Shown: piece after piece, positions 27,357-41,442 of the stretch
Position numbering within the stretch: position 1 is the stretch's first letter
Layout: every line of letters starts with the position of its first letter
Assembly (NCBI GenBank): GCA_947311845.1
Contig: CAMZMU010000062.1
Span: forward strand, 46,734,156-46,798,155
Direction of reading: 5' to 3'
Origin: Poa pratensis
Taxonomy: Eukaryota > Streptophyta > Magnoliopsida > Poales > Poaceae
Length of the DNA stretch: 64,000 nucleotides
Made by a program: the position numbers and the translations under genes
Notes under the pieces: model-generated
The model's database searches: none
What the model was told of the DNA's origin: nothing
Seen by the model: only the letters and a program-made list of their open reading frames with translations

Positions 27357-30300
27357 ATGTCGTCATTGAAGTTCGATCTACCGCAGCTGGACTACACCAC
27401 GAGATTTGCTCTGTGGCAAGTGAAGATGAGGGCGATTCTCGCCCAATCTTCAGATCTGGATGAAGCGATCGATGCTTTCGGCGGGAAGGCAAAGGAGACT
27501 TGGACCGATCCGGAGAAGCGGAAAGACCGTAAGGCTTTATCGTTGATTCAACTCCATCTGTCCAATAATATTCTGCAGGAAGTGCTGCAGGAGAAAACCA
27601 CCGCCGAGTTATGGGACAAACTAGAGGAGATCTGTTTGTCCAAGGATCTCACGGGCAGATTGCACGTGAAGATGAAGTTGTTCTCACACAAGCTGCAAGA
27701 GGGAGGTTCGGTAATGGATCACCTATCCTCCTGGAAAGAGATTGTTTCTGATTTGCAGTCTATAGAAGTTAAGTATGAGGATGAGGATTTAGGTCTTCTT
27801 CTTTTATGCTCGCTGCCTAATTCTTTCAGTAATTTTCGTGACACCATATTGTTGAGCCGTGACAAACTAACTCTTGCTGAAGTTTATGAGGCTCTCCAGC
27901 AAAGGGAGAAGATGAAATCTATGGTGCAGGCTGAAAGTTCGTCCTCCAAGGCGGAGGCATTACAGGTCCGTGGGAGGCCTGAGCAGCGAGACAACTACCA
28001 CTACAACAACAACAGAGATAAGAGTAGGACCGACAGAGGTCGCTCAAAGTCCAAGGGACGTGACAAGTTCTGCAGGTATTGTAAGAAATCCAATCACACC
28101 ATTGATGATTGTTGGAAGCTGCAGAATAAGGAGAAAAGAAACGGAACTTACCAACAGAAAAATAATGATGGTAATGGTAAGGTTGCCGTAGCCTCTGGTA
28201 AGGGTGAGGCTTCTGTTGTTGCTGGTAGTGATAGTTCTGATGGAGATTGCTTAGCTGTTTTTGCTGCATGTGTTTCACGTGATGATGAATGGATTCTTGA
28301 TACTGCATGTTCGTTTCATATTTGCTGTAACAAGGATTGGTTCAGTTCTTATGAGTCTGTGCAGACTGGAGATTTTGTGCGTGTGGGCAATGACAACCAG
28401 TGCAACATTGCTGGCATTGGATCTGTTCAGATCAAGACCCATGATGGGATGACACACACGTTGACAGGAGTGAAGCACATACCCTCCATGGCGAGGAATT
28501 TGATCTCTCTCAGTACCCTTGATTGTGACGGGTACAAGTACAAAGGTGGGAACAAACTTCTGAAGGTATCATCGGGTTCTCTCATTGTTATGATTGGTGA
28601 TATGAATTCTGCGAAATTATATGTCCTTAGAGGTAGCACTTTGCCTGGTATTGCTGCCGCTGTTAGTTCTGATGAATGTAAGACTAACCTTTGGCATAAG
28701 CGTCTTGGACATATGAGTGAGCTTGGCATGGCAGAATTGGCGAAGAGAGAGCTGATTGATGGTTGCAACTTGAGTAAGTTTGAGTTCTGTGAGCACTGCA
28801 TTTTTGGTAAGCATAAAAGAGTTAAATTCAATGCTTCCGTTCATACCACCAAAGGCATTTTAGATTATGTGCATGCTGATGTTTGGGGTCCGTCCCGTAG
28901 AACTTCTAATGGTGGTGCAAATTACATGCTTACTATTATTGATGATTACTCAAGGAAAGTGTGGCCATATTTTCTGAAACATAAATCTGATGTTTTTGCT
29001 GCTTTTAAGAAGTGGAAAGTTATGGTAGAAACACAAACTGAAAGGAAGGTTAAAATACTCCGTACTGACAATGGTATGGAATTTTGTTCCAATGAATTTG
29101 ATGAGTTTTGCAGCAACGATGGCATGGTAAGACATCATACCATACCGTACACTCCTCAGCAGAATGGCGTGGCTGAACGCATGAACAGGACCATTATTTC
29201 GAGGGCTCGCTGCATGTTGTCTAATGCAAAGATGCATAGGCGTTTTTGGGCTGAAGCAGCCTCCACCGCATGTTATCTCATCAACAGGTCACCTTCTATT
29301 CCACTTGATAAGAAAACTCCCATTGAGGTATGGTCTGGTACTCCAGCTGATTATTCTGAGTTGAGAGTTTTTGGTTGCACTGCTTATGCTCACGTTGATA
29401 ACGGAAAGTTGGAGCCAAGGGCTGTTAAGTGCATCTTCCTTGGTTATGGTTCAGGAGTTAAGGCATATAAATTGTGGAACCCTGAAACTAAGAAAGTTTT
29501 GTTAAGCAGGAATGTCGTTTTTAATGAGGCTGTTATGTATTCTGATAGTCCTTCCACTGATATTTCTGATGCTATTGATTCTCCTAATGTTTCTGATGAT
29601 GAGCAACAGAGAGTTGGCGTGCAGGTGGAGCACGCTAAGGAGAACGAAATTGTGGTTCCTGAAAATAATGATGATGTTGATGTTCCACCTTCACCGCCTA
29701 TTGTTCAGCAACAAGCACGGTCTATTGCCACTGGCCGTACTAGGAGAAATACTGTGCCTCCTAATCGTTTAATTGAAGAGTGTGATATTGTTCATTATGC
29801 TTTGAGTTGTGCTGAACAGGTGGAGCAAGATGCTGAACCAGCTACGTACACTGAAGCCATTGCTTCGGTTGATAAAGAGAAGTGGCTAGGTGCGATGCAA
29901 GAAGAGATGCAATCGCTTGAAAAGAATGGCACATGGGATGTTGTGCACTTGCCTAAACAAAAGAAGGCTGTCCGCTGCAAGTGGATATTTAAGAGAAAGG
30001 AAGGTTTGTCTTCTGTTGAGCCTCCAAGGTTTAAGGCAAGGTTAGTAGCAAAAGGTTTCAGTCAAATTCCAGGTGTTGATTATACTGATGTATTCTCCCC
30101 AGTTGTGAAGCATAGTTCTATTCGTGCTTTCTTTGGTATTGTTGCTATGCATGATCTTGAGCTTGAGCAGTTAGATGTTAAGACTGCGTTTTTGCATGGC
30201 GAGTTGGAGGAGGAGATATACATGGACCAACCTGAAGGTTTTGTTGTGCCTGGTAAGGAGGATCTTGTTTGCAAGTTGAAGAGGTCCCTTTATGGTCTGA

Positions 30301-31389
30301 AACAGTCACCACGACAGTGGTATAAAAGGTTTGATTCATTTATGCTTGCACATGGTTTTATGAGATCTCAGTATGATAGCTGTGTGTACATGAAGTTTGT
30401 TGATGGATCGCCTATTTATTTGCTGCTATATGTTGATGATATGTTGATTGCTGCCAAGAGCATGAAAGAGATCACTACTTTAAAGGCACAATTAAGTAGT
30501 GAGTTTGAGATGAAGGATCTTGGTCCTGCTAAGAAAATACTAGGCATGAAATTAAGAGGGACAGAAAGTCTAGTTTGCTATTTCTTAGTCAGAAAAATAC
30601 ATTGAGAAAGTTCTTCATCGTTTTAATATGCATGATGCAAAGTTTGTTAGTACACCTATTGCCTCTCACTTCAAGTTGTCAGCTTTGCAATGTCCTACTT
30701 CTGACAATGATATTGAGTACATGTCTCGAGTTCCTTATTCTAGTGCTGTTGGTTCCTTGATGTATGCCATGGTTTGTTCTCGTCCTGATCTGTCATATGC
30801 TATGAGTTTGGTCAGTCGTTACATGGCTAATCCTGGTAAAGAACATTGGAAAGCTGTTCAGTGGATTTTCAGGTACCTGCGCGGCACATCTAAAGCTTGC
30901 TTGAAGTTTGGCAGGATTGGTGAGGGACTCGTAGGCTATGTGGATTCAGATTATGCTGCCGACTTGGATAAGAGGAGGTCCCTCACAGGTTATGTATTTA
31001 CTGTTGGTGGTTGTGCTGTTAGCTGGAAGGCTAGTTTGCAGGATGTTCCCGCACAATCTACTACTGAGGCTGAGTACATGGCTATTAATGAAGCATGTAA
31101 AGAAGCTGTTTGGCTGAAAGGTCTGTTTGCTGAGCTTTGTGGAGATGATTCTTGCGTTCAGTTATTTAGTGACAGTCAAAGTGCTATTTATCTTACTAAA
31201 GATCAGATGTTCCATGAGAGGACAAAGCACATTGATATTAAGTATCACTATGTTCGCCATGTGGTTGTAGAAGGTAAACTGAAGGTATGCAAGATTAGTA
31301 CTCATGATAATCCTGCTGATATGATGACAAAGCCTGTTCCTGTGTCCAAGTTTGAGCTTTGCTCGAGCTTGGTTGGTATAACTGTTTAG
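27357..31389 (+). pseudogene. copia gag-pol polyprotein, two single-base deletions
   Basis: ATG at 27357 (MSSLKFDLPQLDY) is preferred to the earlier in-frame ATG at 27318, which lies in the primer site. Order: gag (UBN2-type, LDKLEEIC region), CCHC zinc knuckle (CRYCKKSNHTIDDC), protease with DTACSFHIC, HHCC and integrase core (DVWGPSR, TDNGMEF, YTPQQNGVAERMNR), then RT (ARLVAKGFSQ, QLDVKTAFLHGELEEEIY, YVDDMLIAAK). The frame is open to 30605. Comparison with the continuing RNase H frame shows one missing base near 30547 and one near 30589. After these, RNase H ([46 protein letters not shown]) reads to the stop at 31389. Protease, integrase and RT are complete in one frame, but RNase H is out of frame. 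The clade looks like Tork; that is inference. Confidence 0.92.
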
Positions 31390-31472
31390 CCCAAGTGGCT
31401 GTTTGGCGCCAGCAAGTGTTTTCTTTGTTGATTCAGGTGATTGTTGAAGTTCATGCTACAAGATGGAATTTG

Positions 31473-31485
31473 TCTCAAGGTGGAG
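31473..31485 (+). other. Polypurine tract of copia element
   Basis: CTCAAGGTGGAG directly precedes the 3' LTR, in the position of the plus-strand primer. Confidence 0.75.
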
Positions 31486-32001
31486 TGTTATTTTCTGGTG
31501 ATCCAAATTCCAGCGGTAGTACCGCTGGGATAAGCGGTACTACCGCTCGAGCGCTACCGCCCCAGCTGCCGTCGCCGCTACCGCCAGAATGACCTTCTGA
31601 CGCCCTTGTCCGGTACCATGTGGTACCGCTGGCGGTACCACCGCAAGTACCGCTGAGGTGGGAGAGCAGAACCAGCCCGCACCAGCGGTACTACCGCCTA
31701 ACCCAGTGGTAGTACCGCCGACGCGGGGATGCTTCCAGGTCGGACTGCAGCCGATCCAGGGTTTCTTGCATCTAGGGTTTGATGTCTCCATATATACATC
31801 TTGTAAGCCGCCGTTTTGGGATAAGCCAGATATTGTAAACCCACGGCGTTTGTAAACTCACCCGATATAGTGAAGTATTGCTGGCTGGCGCCCGTGGTTT
31901 TTTCTCCTCCATTGTTGGAGGGGTTTTTCCACGTTAAATCTCGTGTCCTCTGCAGTGTTTACTTATCGTTCTTCGTTATTGTTCTTCTCGTACTCATAAC
32001 A
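31486..32001 (+). repeat. 3' LTR of copia element
   Basis: Same length as the 5' LTR with 4 transitions between them. Immediately followed by the GTTTC target duplication. Confidence 0.96.
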
Positions 32002-32006
32002 GTTTC

Positions 32007-32900
32007 TACGAAATTAAAGTGTCAAATTTTACCCAAAAATAAAGTGCACAAATCTGGTTCTACTATATTCAGCATGCTGTTGTTAACCGTCTGATTTTTC
32101 ATTTTTTGCTAGAAGCTCGTAAAATCAGGAAACAAATTAAGACAAGTTTTAGTCTACCTATAAAATCACGTTTTAAATGATGTGTTCCAAAATAGAATCT
32201 GTCTTTTGTTCCAATAGTGGGTTTGGAGCTTAAGCTTGATTTTTTGGATCTTTAAAACATGGATGTTACCCACTTATGCAACACACCTAGACTTTCAAAG
32301 AAAAATTGTTTTGAACCTATGAATAATAGCTTTGAATTATTGTTTGTGGCACTAATGACTCCCATAGATAAACAGAAGGGATAGTTTTTGTGGTGGATGA
32401 AAAATAACTGTTGCGTCGAAGTACAATCACTTCTGCTTTTGGTATCCAATGTTTTGTTGTAGGTTCTATACCGACATGCAAGTGTCATAAGTTTCAGCTG
32501 TCATTCTTCTTTCTGTTTCAAGAAAAGTACTTAATCTTGTAGCATAGAAAATGGAGTGTACTGTGGCATTTATTTGCAAGCTCTCTTAATGGTCAACTTC
32601 CTCCTTTGCTAACCTTTCACGATGAGGACACAGACCCTGCTATATAAATCAAGGGCGGTAAAAAAAGAAAGGAAAAAAAAATTAAAATTAGCAAATGGGA
32701 CATATTAGATAATAGCAAAAGGAGACATGAGAAAACTGAATAAAGATGTTAGTGATGGATCAAATGGCCATTGCTAGAGATTCTCTAATGGAGAGGTGAC
32801 AATGCAGACGTTGTGCAACCAATATAAGGTTAGGAAATGCATCATATTTGAATGTGTTGTGTTTATGTGTTGTTTATTAATTAGTAATTACCGATTTGAT
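32007..32900. other. No recognisable feature
   Basis: A/T-rich DNA between the copia and gypsy elements. It should be the left flank of the CACTA remnant that resumes at 46927, but I see no CACTA terminus or GTGGCGCACC repeat in it. Confidence 0.5.
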
Positions 32901-32905
32901 TTAGC

Positions 32906-35900
32906 TGTGGCGCCCCGATCCGACTGCTATACAGTGATACTGTGTCCCGGTTATCCGATACCACCAGACACACTATCAAAGCACAATAAAGAGATCAAGA
33001 CTTGTGGAACAACTGGCACATCACAGACTCTACGACACAAATCATATAGTTCAACTCTTATAATAGAGAAAGATAGCAAATGACAACCAGAGGTCACAGA
33101 CCCAACATTACAACAAGCGGAAGCAAATTAAGTTGTTCTAAACAATAAGATCCAGATTATGGCCTAAGAGGCCTACAAATAAACATCCAGCGCCAGCTGT
33201 TCCGGGATGTCCCAAGATGCCACCTGGGAACCCCAGACTACTCGTCGACGTCCACAAAGAACCCACCTTCGAGGTCGGTGAAGTCCTCCTCTGAAACAAA
33301 ACAAACGACGTTGAGTTCGACGAACTCGCAAGAATATATATAGAGAGCTTTAGCTCGATGAGGCTTTCAAGGTTTTATGGCTGTTTTGCATAAAGCTGAT
33401 TTTATTTATGAAAACATAACTCAAAGGCATCGACAATTCAGAGTATTTTCAAAAAGAGGTAAGAAGTGACTCTTTTCTTTGATCACCTTTCTCAACATCA
33501 ACCATCATCAACCAATGTACCTGTTCATCAAAGGCACCTCCCCGAATCACCCTCGAGGAAGCTCACCTTGCGATCTTAAGTGGTACCTTTAGTACCCAGT
33601 TTTTAATCATTCCATTAAGGTTATTCTATGATCTTATCGTCCTTTCCCAAGTTGTCCGTAACCGTGGACACGGCTTTTCGAAAAGATTTACCCTGCAGGG
33701 GTGTACAAATGTTTGCCACGCGTACCGTCCGGCCCATTACCTGCGCATTAGCTTTCTTCCATGGAAAGCCGGCTGGGTGGGAGCGGTGTCGACTTCTCCC
33801 TCGTTAAGGACTTTCCAGGATCATCAGTGGCGGCAAGGCACGCAAGTGCCTTCAACACCCTGCCCCACGACCACTTATTTTCCTAACACCACAATCCTCA
33901 TCCCAGTTCAACCACCATCATCACGCACGCGCAAATGGAAGCCCGAACTAGAGGACCCTGGCTAGCCCCGCCCGAGTTATTTAGTCTATGAGGGTTCCTG
34001 CGATTGCATAGGCCTCACGCATGGTTGCACGCTCAGCCTTGGTTCGGGAGGTAAAGAACTCGCACCTAGGCAGCGAGAACGAGACAAAGCACCACAACCA
34101 CAGTGGCCTCTAATCCCCATCTTTTAGCATCTTATTACCTGTGGTAATTCTCCACCACCATCTGAACATTCAACACCTGTTCCCAACATAACACATCCAT
34201 CGGACGGATAAACATGTAACTAAGCATGGCTAAGCATCAACATAGCATAGTTAAGTATCTCCGGCCAACAATACAAACCTATGGATAATAGGAGGGGAAA
34301 CAGGTAATGGCATCGGAATCTTAATGCAACTATGGGATACTCTAATCCAATAAAATTGACATTTGGAACCGCATGCAATATTATAGTGGAGAAAATATTT
34401 GCGGAAACTTAGGATAAGATATGCTCAGAGGGGGATTACGCTTGCCTTGTTGAGCGGAGTAGTCAAACTGCTTGTCGGAGTAATGATGCTCAACTCCGAA
34501 CTCGTGATCTACCGGAGAGCAAACAACACCGGAAAGCTGAAACAACAATCAACGCATAGCAATTGTGCAATGCATACAAAAATGATGATATGACATTTTA
34601 ATGCACCGACTTATTATTAATAGCTCTCTAGCAATTTAAATGGGGTGCGGGAATAAATACTCAACGAGAGAGGGGAACACCCCATATTTATCTTAATGAT
34701 TCAAGTACCACTAAAAATGCAGTATTTTGATTGTGACCAAATATGCATGATATTGATGATTTTAGATCGTTCACAAATTTACGGACAATTTGGTATTTTA
34801 CACACAATTTTCGGATGAACCAAACGAAAGTTATTACATTTATAATCCTCTTGAAATTATGTCCTTTGAATAAATTATTTTAAACCACAAAAGAATGATT
34901 TATCAAATTGGAAAGACAAGGATTGGAATTCATTTGTATTAGGGTTGAAACAAGTTCATCGGATTATCCGATGAATCTGGAATCGGATTATCCGATCCAT
35001 CGGGTTCGAAAAACGGCTAAGGACCGGGAGTTTACTCAGTGTTCTGGGGTACTGCTAATTTTCGGATTATCCGGAGTTGACAAATTCGGAATATCCGAGT
35101 GACACAAAAGTGCTGAAATTTTCTAAGGACCTAAAGTTCAGTTGCACTGGAACTACTCGGAAAATCCGAGTTGTGCTCACCCGGAATATCCGATCGTTGC
35201 GGATGTCGTGAAAACTACTAAGGACGGGAAGCAGCGTCGTACTGGAGGTATTCGGAAATTCCGAATTGTCTCCGGCTCGGATTATCCGAGCAAGCAGAGA
35301 GAGCACGGCGGCGCACGGCGGCATGGGGCGCGACGGCGACACAGCGGGCAAGGGGAGGGACAGAGGGCAAGGGGAGGTCGCAAGCTCACCCTAGACTGCG
35401 TGGAGGTGCTCGGGAGGAGCTGGGGAGCTCGGACGGCAGAGTATCTCCCGCGGGCGGCACTCGTGCGGCAGCGGAGAAGATGAAGACGGTGCGGACGATT
35501 CCGGGCGGCGCAGCTCGATTCCTTTGGCGTGGGGGAGCAGCACGGCGAGGCGGAGCTGCTGGTGGTGCTCGATTTGTACGGGGTGCGCTCAATCACCGGC
35601 GTCGAGCTCGGCAACCCTGGCGGCCATGGCGCCCGTGGAGGAAGGAAATGGGGAGCAGAGGGGCAGGGGAACAAGTGGATAGGGCAGGGGCAGTGGGCCT
35701 CGGGGTGCTGCTTGCTCTCCTTCTTCGCAGGTGGGGCAGAGAGGAGGGGCCAGGCGAGCACGGCGAGCTCGAGCTGGTGCGGCTCGGCCGGCCAGCTCAG
35801 TCGCTACAGGGGAGGAAGGAGATGACCATCTTCTGAAAACCCCCTGGGAATTTTATTTCCATCACGGACAGGTTCCTCCCTAATTACAAAGAGACCCTTG

Positions 35901-36429
35901 TCTGTTTCTTTTTAAAACCAGTAGTACTTCTCTGATTTAATTGAGGCATTTAAATAATTTAGAAAATTATGAAATAATTTGTGTGGCCTTTTCATATCAT
36001 GTGGAAGCTCCACAAAAAATTGGCGCCTCCAAATAAAATGTTTTGAACCCCTTTTGTTTAGAAAGTTGGATATGGCATTTTTGCTAAATTCAAAGATGTT
36101 GCTCCTTTAATATTTTTAGAGCAAGTTCAAATATTATTTTGGAGCTCTTGGAACTTCCTTGACAAATATAGAGGACAAGGTATTTGTGTTTTGCAGGTTT
36201 GAGTGCTTTCACGGTTTTGAAATTTGTTGAAGCAAAATTGGCATTTTGTTTGAAGTGGTGCCAAACCACCACAATTCCCTAGCAACAACCACAATTCCCT
36301 AGCAACAACAACAATTCCCTAGCAACAATTCCCTAGCAACGACATGATGCATGGATGCCATGATGCAAGGAACACAAAAGTGGAAAATTTTACACGGGTT
36401 TTTAGGTTCTCAAACTTCGGGCTGTTACA
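32906..36429 (-). repeat. 3' LTR of gypsy element (3,524 bp)
   Basis: Uninterrupted copy. It holds CGGATTATCCGA-type palindromes (about 34950-35290) and a GC-rich half (35290-35830) whose open frames I regard as incidental. Ends in a short CAACAATTCCCTAG repeat (36270-36340). Confidence 0.94.
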
Positions 36430-36443
36430 ATTCTACCCCCCTT
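36430..36443 (-). other. Polypurine tract of gypsy element
   Basis: On the minus strand AAGGGGGGTAGAAT immediately precedes the 3' LTR. Confidence 0.8.
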
Positions 36444-36465
36444 ACAGGAATCTCGTCCCGAGATT

Positions 36466-39400
36466 CTAAGATTGCGGAAAGAAGTCGGGATACTCCTCAC
36501 GTAGACTTGACTCCCTTTCCCAAGTAGCTTCTTCCTCGGAATGATGAGACCATTGAACTTTGAGGAACTTGTTAGTCTTGTTACGGGTCTTCCTTTCGGC
36601 TTCATCCAGGACACGGATAGGATGCTCGCGATAAGTGAGATCTTCCTGGAGGTCTAGCTCTTCATGATTGACCCCATGGATAGGATCTTTAAAACACCGA
36701 CGAAGTTGGGAGACATGAAACACATCATGTACATTTGGGAATTTGACCGGTAACTCCAACTTATAAGAGAGATCTCCTCGCTTGGCTAGAACGGTGAAAG
36801 GTCCAACATAGCGAGGGGCCAATTTCCCTTTGATTCCGAAGCGGCGAACGCCACGAAGGGGAGAGACGCGAAGATAAGCTTTATCACCAATTTCATAGTG
36901 AATTTCCTGATGGTGCTTATCATAGTAGCTCTTCTGCCTAGACTGAGCAATCTTCAGATTTTCTCTTATGATTCGAACCTTCTCCTCAGCTTCATTGATC
37001 ACATCCGGACCAAAGAGTGCTCTCTCTCCGGTCTCGGACCAATTTAGAGGAGTACGGCATTTTCTTCCATATAGAGCCTTGAAGGGCCATGCCCAGACTA
37101 GCTTGATAGCTATTGTTGTAGGAGAATTCCGCGAAAGGGAGATACTTTTCCCAACCCTTGCCAAAAGAGATTACACATGCCCGAAGCATGTCTTCCAACA
37201 CTTGGTTAATCTTTCGGTCTGACCATCAGTTTGGGGATGGTAGGCGGTACTGAAGTTGAGACGGGACCCCATAGCAGTTTGGAAACTCTGCCAAAACTTG
37301 GATACAAAGATACTTCCACGTCCGATATGATCCTCAGAGGGACCCCATGCAATGGAACAATACGAGCCAATATAAGTCAGCAAGTTGACTTGCCCGTATA
37401 TCATCACGGACTGGTAGGAAGTGAGCAACCTTGGACAGACGATCAATGATTACCCAGATTGCATTGTTGCCCTTTTGAGATCTGGGAAACCCGGTGATGA
37501 AATCCATACCAATTTCATCCCATTTCCACTCGGGACTGCAATAGGGCGAAGAGTGCCGGGAGGCCTTTGATGTTCAGCCTTTACCCGTCGACAGGTGTCG
37601 CATTCAGCAACATACTTGGCAATTTCTCGTTTCATCCGAGTCCACCAGAATAGTGGTCGAAGGTCTTGGTACATTTTGGTACTACCGGGATGAATAGAGA
37701 GAGGAGATTCATGAGCTTCTTGGAGGATCAACTCCCTCAATTTTCGTTTCTTTGGCACTACCAAGCGGTCACCAAAATAAACAACTCCGGATTCATTGAT
37801 AGAGAAGCATTTGGCCTTCCCGCTAGCAATGTTCTCCTTGATTTTTCGAATACCCTTGTCACGAGCTTGAGCATCCTTAATCTGGTCTACAAGAGTAGAT
37901 TTGATCTCCAGATTTGCAAGGTAGCCGGAGGGAACCATTTCCAAGTTCAAACGAGAGAACTCTTCATGAAGGGCAGGTTGGGCCTTTTCAATCATCAGAT
38001 TGTTGCAATAGGACTTCCGACTTAGCGCGTCAGCCACGACGTTTGCTTTGCCGGGTTGATAGTTCAGACTCACATCATAGTCCTTGATTAACTCCAACCA
38101 ACGCCTTTGCCTGAGATTTAAATCCGGCTGGGTGAAGAGGTACTTCAGACTCTTGTGATCCGAGAAGATCTCGCAACGGTTACCAAACAGGTATGGTCTC
38201 CATTGCTTCAAAGCATAAACCACAGCGGCAAGTTCTAGATCATGAGTAGGGTAATTGTGCTCATGCGGCTTAAGTTGGCGAGAAGCATATGCCACCACAT
38301 GGCCATCTTGCATTAGCACACAGCCCAAGCCTTGCAGAGAGGCGTCACAGAAGACGACGAAATCCTTGCTCGTGTCCGGCAGGACAAGCACAGGAGCGGA
38401 CGTGAGTTTGGCTTTCAGTGTTTTGAAGCTCTCTTCAGCTTCGGCCGTCCATACGAACTTTTTATCCTTCTTGAGAAGGTCAGTCAGGGCCTTGGCTATC
38501 TTGGAGAAACCTTCGATGAATCGGCGGTAATAACCCGCCAATCCGAGAAAGCTACGATGTCCTTGACTGACATTGGAGTTTTCCAATCCAAAATGGACTG
38601 AATCTTGTCGGGAATGACAGCCACACCATTAGCGGATATCACATGACCAAGGAAGACGAGATTATCCAACCAAAACTCACACTTGGAGAACTTGGCATAG
38701 AGGCGGTGTTCTCGAAGTCGTGTCAGAACCAACGAAGATGTTCCTCATGCTCTTCATTGGTTTTGGAATAGATGAGGATCATCAATGTAAATGACGACAA
38801 ACTTGTCAAGATAATCCATGAAGACAGAGTTCATGAGCCTCATGAAAGTAGCTGGAGCATTGTGAGACCAAAGGACATGACGGTATACTCATATGAGCCA
38901 TAACGAGTAACAAATGCCGTCTTTGGAATATCCTCCTTTCTGATTTTTATCTGATGGTAGCCTGACCTCAGATCCATCTTGGAGAATACCGTTGCACCAG
39001 CTAACTGATCCAACAGATCATTGATGCGAGGAATAGGATACTTGTTCTTGATTGTCACCGCATTCAACGGTCGATAGTCAGAGACTAGACGAGGCACGGT
39101 AGAATCCCTCTTCTTGACAAAGAGTACCGGACAACCCCAAGGTGAACTGCTAGGCTGGATGAAATCCTTTGCTAACAGCTGATCAATTTGCTCTTTCAAC
39201 AGAGCCAACTCTTCCACCGGCATACGGTAGGGCTTCTTGGAAATTGGAGCGTACCGGGAAGTAGATCTATGACAAACTCCACACTTCGGTCAGGAGGCAT
39301 GCCAGGCAATTCTTCCGGGAACACATCCGGGAAGTCACACACCACGTGTATGTCCTGGATTTCAGGAGGGGATTCGCCTTCCATAAAGCAAAGGAGATCT

Positions 39401-40877
39401 CAGGTGAGTTGGGTATGATGGAGGACGGAGGTCTTGATAGTGCAGACCAATACTTCACACTGTCACCGGAAGAATTGGTCACGGTGACGGTCTTGGCAGC
39501 ACAGTCGAGATTAGCCTGGTATTTGGCTAGCCAGTTCATGCCCAGTATGACATCAATGCCACTTGACCTCAGAGCTACCAAAGCGAAAGGAAAAGAGTAG
39601 TAACCGATAGTAATCTGAACTTCAGGAGTAACCCCATCGGTTTGCCATTTGGAGCCAGGAGTGGCGATCACCAAGGGACGCTCATTTTCTCAAACGGTAT
39701 TTTGTGGTCTTTTGCAAAAGCTATGGATATGAATGAATGCGATGCTCCAGAATCAAACAAAACTGTAGCACGATTGTTGTTGATTCGTAACTCACCCATG
39801 AGAACGCCGGGGTCCTCTTCAGCTTCTTCAGCAGAGATGTGGTTCAGGCGACCACGCACAATAGGTCCAGCCTTGCCAGTGGAGTGGCAGGGGCTCGTGC
39901 AGGAGTTATCGCGAGAGGTGCCTTCTGGGGGCACTCCCTGGAGTAGTGGCCAGCCTGGCCACAGGTGTAGCAAGTGACTCCAGGTGGAGCAGGTAGCATA
40001 GGACGGTACCCACTCCCGCCTACCCCAAGTGTCGAAGTAGTGGGGCGCGGAGGAGGTGGCCTGTATCCTGCGGCTCTCGGCATGAATGGAGCACGCGGCA
40101 CACGCTGTAGGGACAAACACCCTGCGCTTCTTGCTCTCAGAACCCGAGGAACTCTGGTGGTCCCCGTGTGCGGGCCTCTTGGAAGCCTCAAGTTCCTTTC
40201 TTCCTTGCTCAGAGTAAAGCCTGGTTGAACAGCTCCTGGTAGGTCTGGAACCTGAAGGGCAGCAACTCATAGCGAGCTGCGGAGTAGACCCTTGCGGAAC
40301 AGCTCTTGCTTGTCAGCATCATTGGTCACGTCCCTTGGGGCGTAACGAGAGAGATGGTTGAACTCACGACCATAAGTGCGGAGGTCCATCCGTCCCTGTT
40401 GCAAATCCAGGAACTCCCTCCTCTTCAATCCATGATCGGCTGGGGAATGTACTCCGCACGGAAGGCAGTGCGAAATCAGCCCAGTGAAGACATGGTTGGC
40501 TGGAAACAAAGCCACATGGCTTCCCACCAACAGCCAGCAGCACCAACCAAGAGGTAGGTGGCAAAGTTGACTTGCTCGCCACTGGGACATGAGCGCGGAG
40601 AACTTGCGCTCCAAAGCACGAAGCCAATCATCAGCTTCCAGTGGCTCCTTAGCATCAGCAAAGTGGGTGGCTGCGAGCGCAGGAACTCAGTGAGAGTGTT
40701 GCACTCGTTCCTCCGTGCATTCTGCTGCACCAACTGCTCAAGCAAGCGCTCATTGCGCCCACGGTTCTCCTCAATGGCCATCAAGACCTCAGCCATCGAG
40801 GGTGGTGGCGGCAGATCATCCTCATCATCATTGTGGTTACCGCGACCACCGCGGCCTCCACGGCCTCCTCGAGCCAT
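36466..40877 (-). pseudogene. gypsy gag-pol, multiply frameshifted
   Basis: Minus-strand order: gag from ATG at 40877 (Arg/Gly-rich start MARGGRGGRGGRG, then capsid with LDLQQGRMDLRTYGREFNHL), zinc knuckle CYTCGQAGHYSREC (about 39931-39972) and protease with LFDSGASHSF (about 39770). RT follows ([32 protein letters not shown], and YIDD at about 38790 followed by an unusual Pro), then RNase H ([18 protein letters not shown]), the HHCC integrase start ([12 protein letters not shown]) and the integrase core ([13 protein letters not shown]). The C-terminal region (FHVSQLRRC, then VQWSHHSEEEATWE) is chromodomain-like. At least seven frame changes separate these blocks, so no full polyprotein can be made. 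Integrase chromodomains direct insertion to marked chromatin (family knowledge). Confidence 0.93.
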
Positions 40878-41442
40878 TCTGGAGATTTGACAATGACACA
40901 GTTAGTATCTTTCTCCGAATGGTCGAACAATAGCATTAGCGTCTACACAAGTACACAGACTAGGGACGATAATACTTTGCGAGAAGGAAATCAACAAGAT
41001 AGAACTTGGGTCAAAGATCAGCATCATGTGCTACTAGTGAGAGTTAAGAAATCACAACTTAACACACTCTAGTTGACACAATCCGGGACCTTATGTTCAA
41101 GTCCGTGGGTTAAAACCCAAAGAAAGGATCAAATGATTTGACTCGGTAGAAAATAACAGTGTTCACATCTGAATTGATTTGGATTACAACGCAGCGGGAG
41201 CAACTGGACACATAACACTAAAGGTCGAACCCACCCCGTTTCTAATCATTTTGAAGTAACAGACGAGGAGTAAAACCTTTAAACTCAAATCGAGATAAGA
41301 TTGCTCCGAGATTAGAGGGTAACCAGATAAGGAGTAAAAAGAATCCTAAGATGGTTTTCACAACTCATTTTTAGGTTAAAAATATTTTCACAAACACTAG
41401 ACTCAACATCGACCAGTAGAAGGGTTTCCTACAGGCAGTACT

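Larger units (their letters stand above)
26801..32001 (+). mobile_element. Complete young Ty1/copia retrotransposon
   Basis: Direct LTRs of 516 bp each (26801-27316 and 31486-32001), both TG...CA, with the 5-bp target duplication GTTTC at 26796-26800 and 32002-32006. A tRNA-iMet primer site follows the 5' LTR and a purine-rich tract precedes the 3' LTR. The LTRs differ at 4 sites, all transitions, about 99.2% identity, so insertion was recent. One gag-pol frame fills the interior and carries two single-base deletions near its RT/RNase H junction. Confidence 0.97.

Noticed and set aside
35480..35836. ORFs repeated in both gypsy LTRs (also 45975-46375)
   Set aside because: They lie in a GC-rich LTR segment, differ in frame between copies because of indels, and match no protein.
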